From: Leptospira sp. B5-022
Lineage (GTDB): Bacteria; Spirochaetota; Leptospiria; Leptospirales; Leptospiraceae
DNA: 64,000 bases
Assembly: GCF_000347035.1 (NCBI RefSeq)
Contig: NZ_ANIJ01000047.1
Location: 67,501 to 131,500 of the forward strand
Direction of reading: 5' to 3'
Positions 32,916-43,207 of the stretch are shown here, piece by piece. The notes under the pieces were generated by a model. That model was not told the DNA's origin. It made no database searches and saw nothing but the letters and a program-made list of their open reading frames with translations. Made by a program: the position numbers and the translations under genes. Position 1 is the first letter of the stretch, and each line of letters starts with the position of its first letter.

Positions 32916-35180
32916 CTATAATACTGCTTTTAGCCTATCCGATACTTGTTTGTTCTTTTCTAATTTTCCGAACGAAAGGACTTGGGTCGGACAATTCACC
33001 ACACAAGCGGAACATCTGACACATTGAACACTGTCCATAGGTCTTCCTTTGTTAGCATAATTCATCACATCGATCCCTTGGTGGCAAACAGAAGTGCAAA
33101 TATTGCAAGAGATACACCTTTTTTTCTCGGAGAAGATCCGGAACTTACTGAACCTAGCGTAGATATGCATGAGCGCTGAAAGTGGACAGAACATTCTGCA
33201 CCAGATCCGTCCGGAAAACATAAAATATGCACCGACGCCTACAACTCCTCCTAGGCCTAGGTCCACAATTAAATCGTAATATACTTTTACAGAATCCGCT
33301 CCGAATTCCAAAGGGCGGAAAAATTGTCCTGAACTTCCGATAAGTTTGGCGACTGTGAGAATAGCCGCTATGAATAATATCCATTGGCCTGAATGTTCCA
33401 GTTTGTAAGCCAATTTTCCATGAGGCATTTTGTTCCTGTACTCGTCGCCTAAGGTTTCCGCCAAACCGCCGCAGGAACAGATCCATCCGCAATAGGCACC
33501 TTTTCCGAATTTATAAACTAAATATGGAATAAGCCCGAAACTCATTAGGAATCCGTAAACTAACCAGAAGGTGGTGATCCCTCCGTCGTATAACACTCCC
33601 ATATTCAAAGGCCAAGCTAGGATAAATCCGTAGGCCTTCCAATAGGCGCCATCCGGGAAAACCTGCGTCAGCAAAAATCCATTAGAAGGTCCTAATAAAG
33701 ATTTCTCTCCTAAAAAAGGAAGAATGATCTCGGGTAATAGGAAAAGAGGGAAAACCTGGATCAAAATTAAAGTAATCGTTTGTAATTTTATATATTGTGT
33801 GGGCCTAACCCAGATCCTTCTAATCCCGAAAAATAAAATCGTCGCGGAATATAGAACGGTATAATGGAAACTAGGATATTTTCCGAATAAATAAAGTCCT
33901 ATATATTTGGCGCTTAGATACACGAAAGAAAAATAAAGTGCAGCGGAGAGTAAATAAAGATTTTTGAATGTTCTCCATTTCCAACCAAAGAATACGTCTT
34001 TAGAGAATAGAAATCGAACGGAAGACACCGCAAAGACTGTCCCGGAACCTAAGGCCACCCAGGAATACCAGTATGAGGCATAAAAGGAGGCTTTGCCGAA
34101 ATATAAAAATAATGCAAAGGAGAATAAGGAAACAAATCCGAGAATTTCCTTAGAGTTGAATGAGTTTCGGATCTTGATCCCTATTTTTTTTAAAAATGGG
34201 ATGGGGGGTTCCGAACCGATGAGAACCAAAGAAGAATCTATTTTTTCGGTTCTTGTTTTAGATCCTTGTTTTAGCCGAACTTGTTTGGATCCGAATTTTT
34301 CTAGGACTGAATTGGGTAAAAATCGGATCTGATTCTCTTGGACCGCTTTTTTGAATTTGAGCTTATTTTCTTCTTTTGGTCTGGAAATTTCGGACTCTCT
34401 ATAAGATAAAGTGACGGAGGATGAAACGTCCACTAAAGATAACGCGGCTTCTATTGCGCTGTCTCCTCCGCCGACCACTAAAACGTTTTCTCCTTGAAAG
34501 TCTTGCGGATCGATCAGTCTATGAAAAACGTTTTCTTGTTCTTCTCCGGGAATTCCTAAGCGCCTACTGTCTCCTGATTTTCCGATCGCAAGTAAAACAT
34601 AGGACGTATGAAATTTTTTCCCAGACTCAGTTAGTATCGTAAATCCCGAGTCTTTAGTAGGACGGATCGTATCCACCTTCTCTCCGTTTAAGATGGGGAG
34701 TTTATGTTTTTTTAATACTGATTCCAGGTCTTTTAAAAGACCCTCTTTGGTCGTGTTTTTGATCTGGATCGGAGACTCCACTTCCAGTTCGAAAGGTTCC
34801 GCAAAGATAGGTTTTCCTTTTGGATAACTTGTGATTGTATGAAAGGGTTGGTTTGCTTCTAAGATCAGAAAGTCTAGACCATTCTTCTTGGCTTCTATCC
34901 CTGCGGCGATCCCAGAAGGACCTGCTCCTACGATCAAAACATCCAAGTACCCTTTGATTTTCTTTCTGGGTTTTTGGAGGATATTACGGATCGCAGAAAC
35001 CCCGCTTTGTACGGAATATTTTAAAAGTGGAATACCTGTCAGATCACCGGAGATATAGATGCCGGGTATAGAACTCTCGAATTCGGAATTCGTTTCCGGA
35101 TATTTTTCGGCGTCTCCTGTAGGAGCGTTATTATTCAACCAATCGATATATTTAGGGATAAAGGATAATAGGCCTTTCAT
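32916..35180 (-). CDS. Flavoprotein disulfide-reductase-like domain fused to NapH/CcoG-like membrane 4Fe-4S module
   Basis: This is a 754-residue fusion. The first 320 residues are thioredoxin-reductase-like: FAD motif DVLIVGAGPSGIAAG (about 80-94) and NAD(P) motif NVLVVGGGDSAIEAA (about 230-244). The block normally at the C-terminus of this fold, IPGIYISGDLTGIPLLKYSV, instead lies at about residue 38, before the FAD motif, which suggests permutation. Then come about eight membrane segments with CGWICSCGG and CRMFCPLSALMH, and two ferredoxin motifs, CISCNICTSVC and CVRCSACVVNCP. It probably moves electrons between NAD(P)H and a membrane carrier. Partners are unknown and it stands alone. Confidence 0.85.
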   Translation of the reverse strand: MKGLLSFIPKYIDWLNNNAPTGDAEKYPETNSEFESSIPGIYISGDLTGIPLLKYSVQSGVSAIRNILQKPRKKIKGYLDVLIVGAGPSGIAAGIEAKKNGLDFLILEANQPFHTITSYPKGKPIFAEPFELEVESPIQIKNTTKEGLLKDLESVLKKHKLPILNGEKVDTIRPTKDSGFTILTESGKKFHTSYVLLAIGKSGDSRRLGIPGEEQENVFHRLIDPQDFQGENVLVVGGGDSAIEAALSLVDVSSSVTLSYRESEISRPKEENKLKFKKAVQENQIRFLPNSVLEKFGSKQVRLKQGSKTRTEKIDSSLVLIGSEPPIPFLKKIGIKIRNSFNSKEILGFVSLFSFALFLYFGKASFYASYWYSWVALGSGTVFAVSSVRFLFSKDVFFGWKWRTFKNLYLLSAALYFSFVYLSAKYIGLYLFGKYPSFHYTVLYSATILFFGIRRIWVRPTQYIKLQTITLILIQVFPLFLLPEIILPFLGEKSLLGPSNGFLLTQVFPDGAYWKAYGFILAWPLNMGVLYDGGITTFWLVYGFLMSFGLIPYLVYKFGKGAYCGWICSCGGLAETLGDEYRNKMPHGKLAYKLEHSGQWILFIAAILTVAKLIGSSGQFFRPLEFGADSVKVYYDLIVDLGLGGVVGVGAYFMFSGRIWCRMFCPLSALMHIYARFSKFRIFSEKKRCISCNICTSVCHQGIDVMNYANKGRPMDSVQCVRCSACVVNCPTQVLSFGKLEKNKQVSDRLKAVL

Positions 35181-35243
35181 AACTTTGACAGATGTTTAGA
35201 AATCGGCTTGCCTCTTAGGATCTAAAAAGAAAACTCCTGCTAG

Positions 35244-36884
35244 GTGGATTTTTTGCAAGGGTTCTATACAAAAAACCGGAGTTTCTTTTTTATAACTGCG
35301 ACACTCGGCCTTTTCGGATTTTGTGTTTCTTTAGGAAGAGTTACAGTAGATCCGAAGCTTGCTGATTTCTTTTATAACTCTGATTCTCTTTTCTTTCCTA
35401 TAATTTACCAGGAACTTTTTCTAAAACCCGGAGCAAACTTTTTAAATTCTCTGCATGGTTTCGGTTGGACCCCTGCCTTATATTTTTTCCCCGATTTAGT
35501 TCAGTATGTTGCACTTAGGACCATTTTTTTGTCCGTCGAGAATGGAGGTTGGGAACTGACCCATTTATCTTACTCGATATTTCAATGGATCTTTCTTCTG
35601 TCAGGGATCTTATTCCTTTTACGGAACTTAACGGAAGAAATAATTTCTTACGAAAAATTAAGTCTTGTATTAACTTTCGGTTTTTTAGTCGGAATTGTAT
35701 TAATTTTATTTAAACAAGATCTCTTCGTGTTTTTGCCCGGATTTCATGGGGGAAATTTGACCGTCTTATGTTGGGCCTGGGGATTTTTTTACCGATGGGA
35801 AAGATCGAATTCTAAAAAGGATTTCGTTCTGGTTTTCGGGATGGTGTTTTTATTTTCTCTAAGCGATCTGCTTTTTATTCCTTATTTTCTGATCCCCGCT
35901 ATAGGTTTGCATCTATACCATTGGTTGGTCCAGGAGAGATCGATCCATAAGATCAAGAGGATCGTTTATCTTTACTTTCCGGTATTTTTAGGGATCGTGT
36001 TCTCACGGATCGTTTTTGAAGTTTTACGTAAAAACAATTTTGTATTTTTCCCAGGGACGGCTGTGCCAAAAAAATTAGGAGAAGCGATCGCAGCTTGGAA
36101 ATGGGAAAGTTTCTTTCATTCTCTGTCTTACTTGTGCAAGGAGAATTGGATCTACATTCTTCTGATTATTTTATTCTTTTGTATCGTAAAGTTTATGCCT
36201 AAACAAGAGAAAGGAGTGCATGCGGATAAACCGGTCCATCTCTTCTTCATTCTTGGGATTTTGGTTCCTTTCATTTTTCTAATATACGGATTCATTTTTG
36301 GCCTTACCGGGAAGTCCGGGATCCAGGGAATAGATAGGTATTTCGGCGAGATTCTTTTGGGATTTTTAGGTACGGGAGCCGTTTGTATTTTAAGGATATC
36401 GGATATTCCAATCGTGAGATCTGCATTGGGCGTTTTGTTCTCTCTTGGAATCCTTTTTGGGATCTATTCTTCTTATTCTAAAGGTTTGGGTATAGTCTAT
36501 TACCCGGCGAAGGTTGCCTGCTTGGATAAGCTGACGGAAAAGAATAATTGGAAGAGAGGAATTGCCAGTTTTTGGTATGTAAGACCGATGAGGATCTTTT
36601 CTAAAACAGGTTTAGAACCCGACGATTACCTATTTGATCTAATGTTGTTCTATTGGCAGAATAATCTAAATTGGTTCGAAAGAGAAGATCCTCCTTATAC
36701 TTTTGCGATCATAGACGGTATAGATGAAAAGATCGTAAGAAAAAAATTGGGAGAACCGATTTCAGTTTCTCATTGTGACCTGATCCCTGTCTATACCTTT
36801 ACGAATCCGGAAAAAAGTCTGGAATTCGTTAAGGAAAACCGGGGTAAGATCGATATCTGGAAATTTTCGACTTCCAGATATTAA
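35244..36884 (+). CDS. Hypothetical polytopic membrane protein
   Basis: This 546-residue protein has about ten hydrophobic segments, for example SFFFITATLGLFGFCVSLG, LVLTFGFLVGIVLILF, FLFSLSDLLFIPYFLIPAI and WIYILLIILFFCIVKF. The last 100 residues are soluble (MRIFSKTGLEPDDYLFDLML, FERE, TFAIIDGIDEK). The layout recalls membrane glycosyltransferase-like or O-antigen-type proteins, but no catalytic motif is recognised. GTG at 35244 is the start; an in-frame TTG a few codons later is equally possible. It is convergent with the PaiB gene, sharing 4 bp at the stops. Confidence 0.75.
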   Translation: MDFLQGFYTKNRSFFFITATLGLFGFCVSLGRVTVDPKLADFFYNSDSLFFPIIYQELFLKPGANFLNSLHGFGWTPALYFFPDLVQYVALRTIFLSVENGGWELTHLSYSIFQWIFLLSGILFLLRNLTEEIISYEKLSLVLTFGFLVGIVLILFKQDLFVFLPGFHGGNLTVLCWAWGFFYRWERSNSKKDFVLVFGMVFLFSLSDLLFIPYFLIPAIGLHLYHWLVQERSIHKIKRIVYLYFPVFLGIVFSRIVFEVLRKNNFVFFPGTAVPKKLGEAIAAWKWESFFHSLSYLCKENWIYILLIILFFCIVKFMPKQEKGVHADKPVHLFFILGILVPFIFLIYGFIFGLTGKSGIQGIDRYFGEILLGFLGTGAVCILRISDIPIVRSALGVLFSLGILFGIYSSYSKGLGIVYYPAKVACLDKLTEKNNWKRGIASFWYVRPMRIFSKTGLEPDDYLFDLMLFYWQNNLNWFEREDPPYTFAIIDGIDEKIVRKKLGEPISVSHCDLIPVYTFTNPEKSLEFVKENRGKIDIWKFSTSRY

Positions 36885-37492
36885 GATTTCTGAATATCGT
36901 TGATCCTTCTCATCCATTCCGCTAATTTTAAGTCTCCGTCCCGTTCGGAAAGTTCTAAACTATCGATCACTTTTTTTCTTCTTTCTAAAGAATGATTTTG
37001 GCTGAGTTTTAATTTTGCTTCGTACGTTAAATTGCGGATCTCAAATCCTTGTATTTTCCCTAAAAGAGAATTCCTGACTTCCGGTTTGGGGGAAAGGTAA
37101 CTATATCCTGAATTTTCGGGTTCGAAATATAGAATGGAATCTTGTAAAACTTTCTCGGTTTGATCTTTATCCAGAAGATGTAATGTACCTTTTACATGAA
37201 CGGAGATATAATTCCATGTCGGAACGGTTTGTACGGATTCATACCAACTTGGAGAAATATAGGCATGAGGACCATGGAATACGCATAATACATTGGAATT
37301 CTCTCGTAAGAGTGGATTACCCGACGCCATGTGGCCGACCAATCCGGATCCGTCTTTGGAAAGAAGTACAGGAATATGAGCGGCCTCCGGTCCTTCTCCA
37401 GTTGTAGAGATTAGGACGGCAAACGGATATTTACCGATGATCTCGCGGATTATATCAAGATTTTCTAATTTAAAATGTTCCGGAGTATACAT
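36881..37492 (-). CDS. PaiB family FMN-binding protein
   Basis: This 203-residue protein is of the PaiB/flavin-reductase-like split barrel family. Key segments are [56 protein letters not shown] and VPTWNYISVHVKGTL, the last two being near-signature. In Bacillus PaiB acts with an acetyltransferase in protease and sporulation repression; biochemical function elsewhere is unclear. The start codon overlaps the stop of the sugar dehydrogenase gene by one base, so they are co-transcribed. The functional link between the two is not known. Confidence 0.9.
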   Translation of the reverse strand: MYTPEHFKLENLDIIREIIGKYPFAVLISTTGEGPEAAHIPVLLSKDGSGLVGHMASGNPLLRENSNVLCVFHGPHAYISPSWYESVQTVPTWNYISVHVKGTLHLLDKDQTEKVLQDSILYFEPENSGYSYLSPKPEVRNSLLGKIQGFEIRNLTYEAKLKLSQNHSLERRKKVIDSLELSERDGDLKLAEWMRRINDIQKS

Positions 37493-38748
37493 TATTTACC
37501 GGGATCAATTCTTAGGATCTGTCCTGCTCCGAAGTCCGCAACGTAAACGGAGCCTCTTGCATCTTTTCCAAAACTTGAAATTAACACGGGCCATTTGCCT
37601 AACGAGTAGGCTTCTTTGACCGGGTTTCCGTCTTTAGGCAGATCTATCGCCCAGATCCTTCCGGATACAAAATCTCCGAAAATATATTTGCCATGTAGAT
37701 CCGAAATACGATCATTAGTGACCACGTAACCTCCGGTGATGGAACTTCCGTCCTCTCTCCCATATTCGTAGATCGGATCGGTTAAACCTTTTTTGTCGCA
37801 GTTCGTTTTAGGTTCGAAACAATGAGTGGCTTCCATTTTGTTCCAACCGTAATTTTTTCCAGCTTCTACTATATCAATTTCTTCGAATAGATCCTGGCCC
37901 ACATCGGCAATGATCAATCTTCCGGATGGATCGAAAGAATATCTCCATGGATTCCTAAAACCGTAAGCGAACGTTTCCGGCTTAACGGAAGGATCATTTA
38001 AGAAAGGATTATCTTTTGGAACGGAATATTCTTTGCCTGGATCCTTTGAGTTCACGTCGATTCTAAGAACCGAACCTAAAAATGTGGAAGGATTCTGCCC
38101 ATTGCCCTTTGGATCCCCCATCCATCCTCCATCACCCCAGGCGATGTATAATTTACCGTCTTTTCCGAATGCCAATTGTCCCGCGTTATGATTTCCGTAA
38201 GGTTGTTTGACCTCCATCAAAATCCTTTCTTTAGACAATTTCGCTTTTTTAGGATCTTTCGGAAGATCTATTGTCCATTCTGAAACTCTGCTTGTTTCTC
38301 CATTCTTCTTTGCAACGTAATTCAGATACAGAAGCGGTTTTTCAGGATATTCCGGGTGGAGAACTACTCCCAAAAGCCCTTGTTCGGAGTCAGTGGAGAT
38401 TCCATCTAGTTTTAATAATATACCTGAACTTCCGTCTTTAGGGTCCAACCACTTTAGAGCGCCGGTCTTTTCGGCGACCAAGAAGATATCCGGTCCCGGG
38501 ATCATTAGTAAATCCACAGGTTGTTCGAAACCTGTTCCGATCGTAGTCAGACTGATCTTGATCTTCTTTCTTTTTTCGTCGTTTTGATTGAAGACTGCGA
38601 CCAAACCGGATTCTTTTCCTTCCGCTTTATATTTTGCCATATCGTCTACATTGGCCACCAATAAGCGTCGTATATCGTCGCAGGAAATGGTAAAAAATAT
38701 TAAGAAGATCGACGGAAGTAGAAAAGCTTTATAAAGGGAAAGTTTCAT
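37492..38748 (-). CDS. PQQ-dependent sugar dehydrogenase-like lipoprotein (GSDH family)
   Basis: This 418-residue protein has a lipoprotein signal [17 protein letters not shown] (Cys at about 23) followed by a six-bladed propeller of the soluble aldose/glucose-sorbosone dehydrogenase family. Blocks such as [55 protein letters not shown] and [16 protein letters not shown] are characteristic and include ligand residues for PQQ and calcium. Whether PQQ is used here is inference; many family members have no confirmed activity. It is the first gene of a two-gene unit with PaiB. Confidence 0.9.
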   Translation of the reverse strand: MKLSLYKAFLLPSIFLIFFTISCDDIRRLLVANVDDMAKYKAEGKESGLVAVFNQNDEKRKKIKISLTTIGTGFEQPVDLLMIPGPDIFLVAEKTGALKWLDPKDGSSGILLKLDGISTDSEQGLLGVVLHPEYPEKPLLYLNYVAKKNGETSRVSEWTIDLPKDPKKAKLSKERILMEVKQPYGNHNAGQLAFGKDGKLYIAWGDGGWMGDPKGNGQNPSTFLGSVLRIDVNSKDPGKEYSVPKDNPFLNDPSVKPETFAYGFRNPWRYSFDPSGRLIIADVGQDLFEEIDIVEAGKNYGWNKMEATHCFEPKTNCDKKGLTDPIYEYGREDGSSITGGYVVTNDRISDLHGKYIFGDFVSGRIWAIDLPKDGNPVKEAYSLGKWPVLISSFGKDARGSVYVADFGAGQILRIDPGK

Positions 38749-38813
38749 GGTTCGAATTCTTACTTCGAATCAGGACAGATCCAGCTTTTTTCAGGAGGAA
38801 AAAGAAAGAAGAT

Positions 38814-38886
<73 letters not shown>

Positions 38887-38970
38887 TTTTATCAGGGATG
38901 AGTGGAAATTGTAACGGCTTGGAAGTTTGTCGGAAATCCAACAATCCACTCTTTCTAAACCGTTTGTACC

Positions 38971-39044
38971 TGGGCCTGATAAGACTTGAACTTATGACCC
39001 CGCGCTTATCAAGCGCGTGCTCTAACCAACTGAGCTACAGGCCC
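38971..39044 (-). tRNA. tRNA-Ile (GAU)
   Basis: The minus strand gives a 74-nt cloverleaf. The acceptor GGGCCTG pairs with CAGGCCC, the D arm is GCTCAGTTGGTTAGAGC, and the anticodon stem CGCGC/GCGCG encloses TTGATAA with anticodon GAT. The T arm is ATAAGTTCAAGTCTTAT. Ile(GAU) and Ala(UGC) usually sit between 16S and 23S genes; here no rRNA gene is near. Confidence 0.96.
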
Positions 39045-39148
39045 GGTAAGAGACATGATTTTTATTCGAGATTCTCTGGCAAGGGATTTTTAGGATAACA
39101 GACAGGTTTTGCATTTACGGATTTCAAGATTCCACTTAGATTTGCCGC

Positions 39149-41479
39149 GTGAGATTCGGAAAATCAACCTTCTTTGCCCTGCTGGTCTCTTCTTTTCTTT
39201 CTCACTGCGGTTTTATCTTGTCGGACTCCGAACATTCTTTCGCGAAGAATGGGACTTTGGACTTACACAAACATTCTTTCGAAAACGGTAAGATCATTCC
39301 ATTGGATGGAGAATGGGAATTTTATTGGGAAGAATTGATCGCTCCCGGTGACTTTTCAGATCCGAAATTTATATCCAAAAAAAAATTCGTAACAGTTCCT
39401 TCGGTCTGGACGGAAAGTTTTTCTAAAGATCCCGGAGCTGTAGGTCATGGTTACGCAACTTATCGACTTAAAGTAAAGTTGGGAAAAAGAAGGCAGGCAC
39501 TTGCTCTTAAAATCCCCGACTTAGGAACTTCTTATATACTTTACGCGAACGGGAAGAAGATCGCAAGTGTGGGCTCTATTGGAAAGACCAAGGAAGATGC
39601 AAGAGCAAAGTATGAGCTAAAAATTTCCTTAGTCCCGGATTCCGAAGATCTGGAATTGGTGTTTCATGTTTCCAATTTTCAAAATAGGTGGGGAGGGGTC
39701 TGGAATTCTATTCAGTTGGGAGAATTGGAAAACGTTCTGGAGAATGTTCGAAAAAAACGGGACTTAGAATGGGCCTTAGTCTTGATCGCGGCTACAATGT
39801 CTTTTTATAATGTATTCTTTTATTTTTTTAGAAGGAACGAATCCGCTCACTTATTATTCGCATTTCATTGTTTTCTGATAATGGTCCGTTCTTTGACGAT
39901 CGGCGATTCAAGGATAGCTTACGAGTTATTGCAAGGGATCTCATGGGAACTTCCGAATCGTTTGGAATATATAAGCGTATATGTTTCCGGTCCTACTTTA
40001 TATGCATTCTTGTATCGATATTGTAAGACTGATTTTTGGAGAAGATTCGGAGTATACTTTGTTGTCCCATATTACTTGGCATGTTTTATCGTATTATTTT
40101 TTCCGAATGCATATTACACTCTCACACTTCTCCCAATCGCGTTATACATGCCTTTTGTCACAATGCCAATTTGGTTCGTCTTGCTTGCGGTAGGCCTGAA
40201 AAGAGGAATAGAAGGTGGATTTAGTCTATTCGCGGGATATGTTGTGCTAAGTTTATGCACTTTGAATGATATCGGCTTATTTTTCGGATTTTGGAAGAGT
40301 ATCTATCTCATTCAATATGGAGAAGTTGTTCTGATACTTGGTTATTCCATTTTGATTTCCAAAATTTTCTCGGAATCATTCCAGCGTTCCGATACGTTAG
40401 CAACCAAAATGAAATCTCTCGTATTTTCCACAAGAGAGATCATGCGATCATACTCGTATGATAAGGCAGCGGACACAGCATTAAGGATATTGCATAAAAT
40501 CGGTGAAGAACAAACGATCTACGTGTATCTGGAAGAACCGAATTCTTCCGTATGGAAAAGATACTCTATCTCGTCCTCGGGAGATTTGGAAATAGTAGAG
40601 GTATATAAATACGATGTGCAGGATCTTTTGGGTTTGGACCCTTCTTCGCTTACGGGACCGATGGTCCAGAATAATAGATTGATCGTATCCGTCCAAGATG
40701 AACAGCTACATAAATTGATTTTCGATCTTCCTTTTGGGAGGTATTCGGACGATTCTCAAGTGGATTGGGTACGAGGGATCGCAGATGCACTTGCGTTCTC
40801 CGTTCATAATATAGCAAGGCAAGATCGGGAAAAACTTGCTATCATCGGAGAACTTTCCGCTGAGATCGTCCATGACCTGGGACATCCGATCGCGATGATC
40901 CGTCATAATCTAAGAAATCTTGGATCTCAAAAGGGTAAATCCAAAACGGAACTTCTTTTTCAGGCGGAGAAAGAAGTGGACGCGCTCACTAATCTTACCT
41001 TAGATATATTAGATTTTTCTAAAAATAGGATCATCTTGGATCTACAGGACGTAGATATTAAAACATACTTTAAGGAAATATTCGAGGATTTGGGGACCTT
41101 CTTTCAATCCACTAAGATGAAACTTGTTTTTAGGATAAATGCAAAAGGAAATATTCGTCTAGACCCTCTTCGTATCCGCAGATTGATCTTTAATTTGGCA
41201 AAAAACGCAGCGGAGGCTACGGATGAGAAGGGGATATTTTCTATACGTATCGAAAGGGAGGAGAATGTTGTTTATCTGATCTTTGAAGATAATGGAGAAG
41301 GTTTCAGCAAGGAAATGGAAAGATATATTTTCGATTCGGGTTTAGGAAGTAAGAAACCTTACGGAACTGGACTTGGACTTTCCATAATACGTAAGATCGT
41401 ATCCGCTCACGGAGGCGAGATACTCGTTTCTTCCGAAGAAGGTAAAGGAACAAGGTTCACTATTTTACTTCGTTCTTAA
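39149..41479 (+). CDS. 7TMR-DISM type sensor histidine kinase
   Basis: This is a 776-residue sensor. An N-terminal signal (FFALLVSSFLSHC) is followed by an extracytoplasmic beta domain (LDGEWEFYWEELIAPG, VPSVWTES, YATYRLKVKLGKRRQAL), which is the DISM-type ligand-binding module. Seven membrane helices span about 205-410. The cytoplasmic part has a GAF-like segment (about 430-555), the H-box GELSAEIVHDLGHPIAMIRH near 570, and an ATPase domain with NLAKNAAEATDE, DNGEGFS and GTGLGLSIIRK. It converges on a NarL-type regulator gene with 4 bp shared at the stops, so the two may form a pair. The start is GTG. Confidence 0.9.
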   Translation: MRFGKSTFFALLVSSFLSHCGFILSDSEHSFAKNGTLDLHKHSFENGKIIPLDGEWEFYWEELIAPGDFSDPKFISKKKFVTVPSVWTESFSKDPGAVGHGYATYRLKVKLGKRRQALALKIPDLGTSYILYANGKKIASVGSIGKTKEDARAKYELKISLVPDSEDLELVFHVSNFQNRWGGVWNSIQLGELENVLENVRKKRDLEWALVLIAATMSFYNVFFYFFRRNESAHLLFAFHCFLIMVRSLTIGDSRIAYELLQGISWELPNRLEYISVYVSGPTLYAFLYRYCKTDFWRRFGVYFVVPYYLACFIVLFFPNAYYTLTLLPIALYMPFVTMPIWFVLLAVGLKRGIEGGFSLFAGYVVLSLCTLNDIGLFFGFWKSIYLIQYGEVVLILGYSILISKIFSESFQRSDTLATKMKSLVFSTREIMRSYSYDKAADTALRILHKIGEEQTIYVYLEEPNSSVWKRYSISSSGDLEIVEVYKYDVQDLLGLDPSSLTGPMVQNNRLIVSVQDEQLHKLIFDLPFGRYSDDSQVDWVRGIADALAFSVHNIARQDREKLAIIGELSAEIVHDLGHPIAMIRHNLRNLGSQKGKSKTELLFQAEKEVDALTNLTLDILDFSKNRIILDLQDVDIKTYFKEIFEDLGTFFQSTKMKLVFRINAKGNIRLDPLRIRRLIFNLAKNAAEATDEKGIFSIRIEREENVVYLIFEDNGEGFSKEMERYIFDSGLGSKKPYGTGLGLSIIRKIVSAHGGEILVSSEEGKGTRFTILLRS

Positions 41480-42129
41480 TTTTGGTCCAAAGACTTGAGT
41501 TGAACTAAAATCCTTGTCAATTCTACCATATTATCCACTTCCAACTTTTTGAATATGGATGCCCTATGTGCCTCGACCGTCCTCACGCTAAGTTTTAATT
41601 CTTCGGCGATTTCCCGGTTTAATTTTCCTTTGGATAAGAAATTTAGGATCTGACTTTCCCTTTTGGTAAGTTTTTTTACGATCTCAGACACTTCCCTGAT
41701 GTGTCTTTCGTCGTGGCTGAAGTTCGCTATTTCTCCGGGGAAGACACGACCTCTATTTAATACTTTCTTAATGGAAGCCATAATGGATTCCATAGAATCG
41801 CTTTTAAGAATATAACCGTCCGCTCCTGCCGAAATCGCTTCTTGCAGATAGGACCAATCCCTATGCATTGTGAGAAATACGATCTTCATGTCCGGAAATT
41901 TTTTGCGGATAGAGTCCAGTTCCTTGATCCCGTTCTCCTCTTGGAGCGAAACATCGCAGATAAGGAGATCCGGTCGGGCGAAACCCATCATTTTAGTGCC
42001 TTCTTTTACGGAAGAAGCCGAGCCACAATATTCGTAATCTCCGGAAGCCTTGATCTCGGATTCCAACCCGGAACGAACGATCGGATGATCGTCTATTAAG
42101 AATATTTTAGGACGGCTTCGGACGGACAT
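41476..42129 (-). CDS. NarL/FixJ family response regulator
   Basis: This regulator of about 217 residues is read from ATG at 42129 (MSVRSRPKIF); an in-frame TTG at 42165 is less likely. The receiver domain has the acidic pair in FLIDDHPIV, the phospho-acceptor Asp in LLICDVSLQEENG (about 55) and the Lys in DGYILKSDS. The LuxR-type HTH is in the last 65 residues: LTKRESQILNFLSKGKLNRE then IAEELKLSVRTVEAHRASIF. It is convergent with the 7TMR-DISM kinase; this layout and lack of other nearby partners suggest it is its target. Confidence 0.92.
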   Translation of the reverse strand: MSVRSRPKIFLIDDHPIVRSGLESEIKASGDYEYCGSASSVKEGTKMMGFARPDLLICDVSLQEENGIKELDSIRKKFPDMKIVFLTMHRDWSYLQEAISAGADGYILKSDSMESIMASIKKVLNRGRVFPGEIANFSHDERHIREVSEIVKKLTKRESQILNFLSKGKLNREIAEELKLSVRTVEAHRASIFKKLEVDNMVELTRILVQLKSLDQN

Positions 42130-42220
42130 TTTTTCGGATTTTAGAACATATAACACCGATGGCAATCCTTAAAATTTTCCGAACCCGGAGAAATATTATA
42201 AAATTATGAAGGACTTCACC

Positions 42221-43207
42221 TTAGTTAAATTCGTAAATTGCTTCTGATTCGTTATAAGATCCGTAGCCTGGTTGAGTGCAGGTGGTTTCCGCATACCAAG
42301 GGTCGAAACCGCCAAACCCAGTTCCGCTGGTATAATAACTTCTAGTTGTAATTCCACCGTCAGTAGGATAAGTACATCTTCCGCTGCGAGTAAATGCGCC
42401 CCCATTTAAGCCGTTACAATCGTTCGAAGCGCCTACGTATGTGGTTCCGCCTCCCAAGGTGTCGTAACATCTGGCATAGTCCATTTGGTTGGAAACCGAG
42501 GTCGCCTGAATTTGACCGTTTGCGATATTGGTTCTATAACTTGCAGGAAATAATCCGCTAGTATATCGAACTTCTATAATATAGGTCCCGTTGGTTAGAT
42601 TTACCTTTTTGAATTGGGCTCCTACTTTTCCGTTTTCTACGATAGTGGTTTTCGAACCGGTCGGAGTACTATAGTAGTATAAATTCAGATTTGCGCCGAA
42701 GTATCCGAATATATTGAATAAAACATCTCCTGTGCTTCCTAACGTGATCCTGAGATAACTATTTTGATCGGAAGCGCTGACAAGTCTGTTGTGACTATTC
42801 GGTGCCCCAAAAGTTATATCTACGATAGGCCTATAACGTACCGTTTTTGAAAGGAATGGATTTCCGTTTTTAGTGATCACCATTGGAAGTGTGGTGTTTT
42901 CATTGATCCCGGAGACGATAGGCATTATAAATTCTAAACTTCCGTCTCCCGGAAGATTGATCCCTGTGGCAGCTTCCCCTCCTATCGTAACGGTATAATC
43001 TCCCGCAACCCCGGTGAAATTCGTTACGGCAACTGTATTGTCGGAACCCGGAAAACCTTTTTCGAATACGATATCCGCAACAGGAAGGCTATTGAGTGCG
43101 ACCAAATACAATAACGGATCCGTTCCACTATTGTCTTTTTTACACCCAACCAGTCCGATCGTGTAGAATAGAAGAATATAGATCCAAGTTTTTCGATTAG
43201 GGTTCAT
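42221..43207 (-). CDS. Hypothetical lipoprotein
   Basis: This 328-residue protein has a lipoprotein signal TWIYILLFYTIGLVGC (Cys at about 22). The mature part starts with an acidic/Ser-rich tether, then two likely beta domains. The second (YLRITLGSTGDVLFNIFGYF, then KKVNLTNGTYIIEVRYTSG) has the look of pre-peptidase-type or carbohydrate-binding beta-sandwich modules. The last 80 residues are Gly, Tyr and Cys-rich (ARCYDTLGGGTTYVG, NDCNGLNGG, RCTYPTDGG, TTCTQPGYG) with four cysteines that may form disulfides. No family is named. A surface location is inferred. Confidence 0.72.
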   Translation of the reverse strand: MNPNRKTWIYILLFYTIGLVGCKKDNSGTDPLLYLVALNSLPVADIVFEKGFPGSDNTVAVTNFTGVAGDYTVTIGGEAATGINLPGDGSLEFIMPIVSGINENTTLPMVITKNGNPFLSKTVRYRPIVDITFGAPNSHNRLVSASDQNSYLRITLGSTGDVLFNIFGYFGANLNLYYYSTPTGSKTTIVENGKVGAQFKKVNLTNGTYIIEVRYTSGLFPASYRTNIANGQIQATSVSNQMDYARCYDTLGGGTTYVGASNDCNGLNGGAFTRSGRCTYPTDGGITTRSYYTSGTGFGGFDPWYAETTCTQPGYGSYNESEAIYEFN

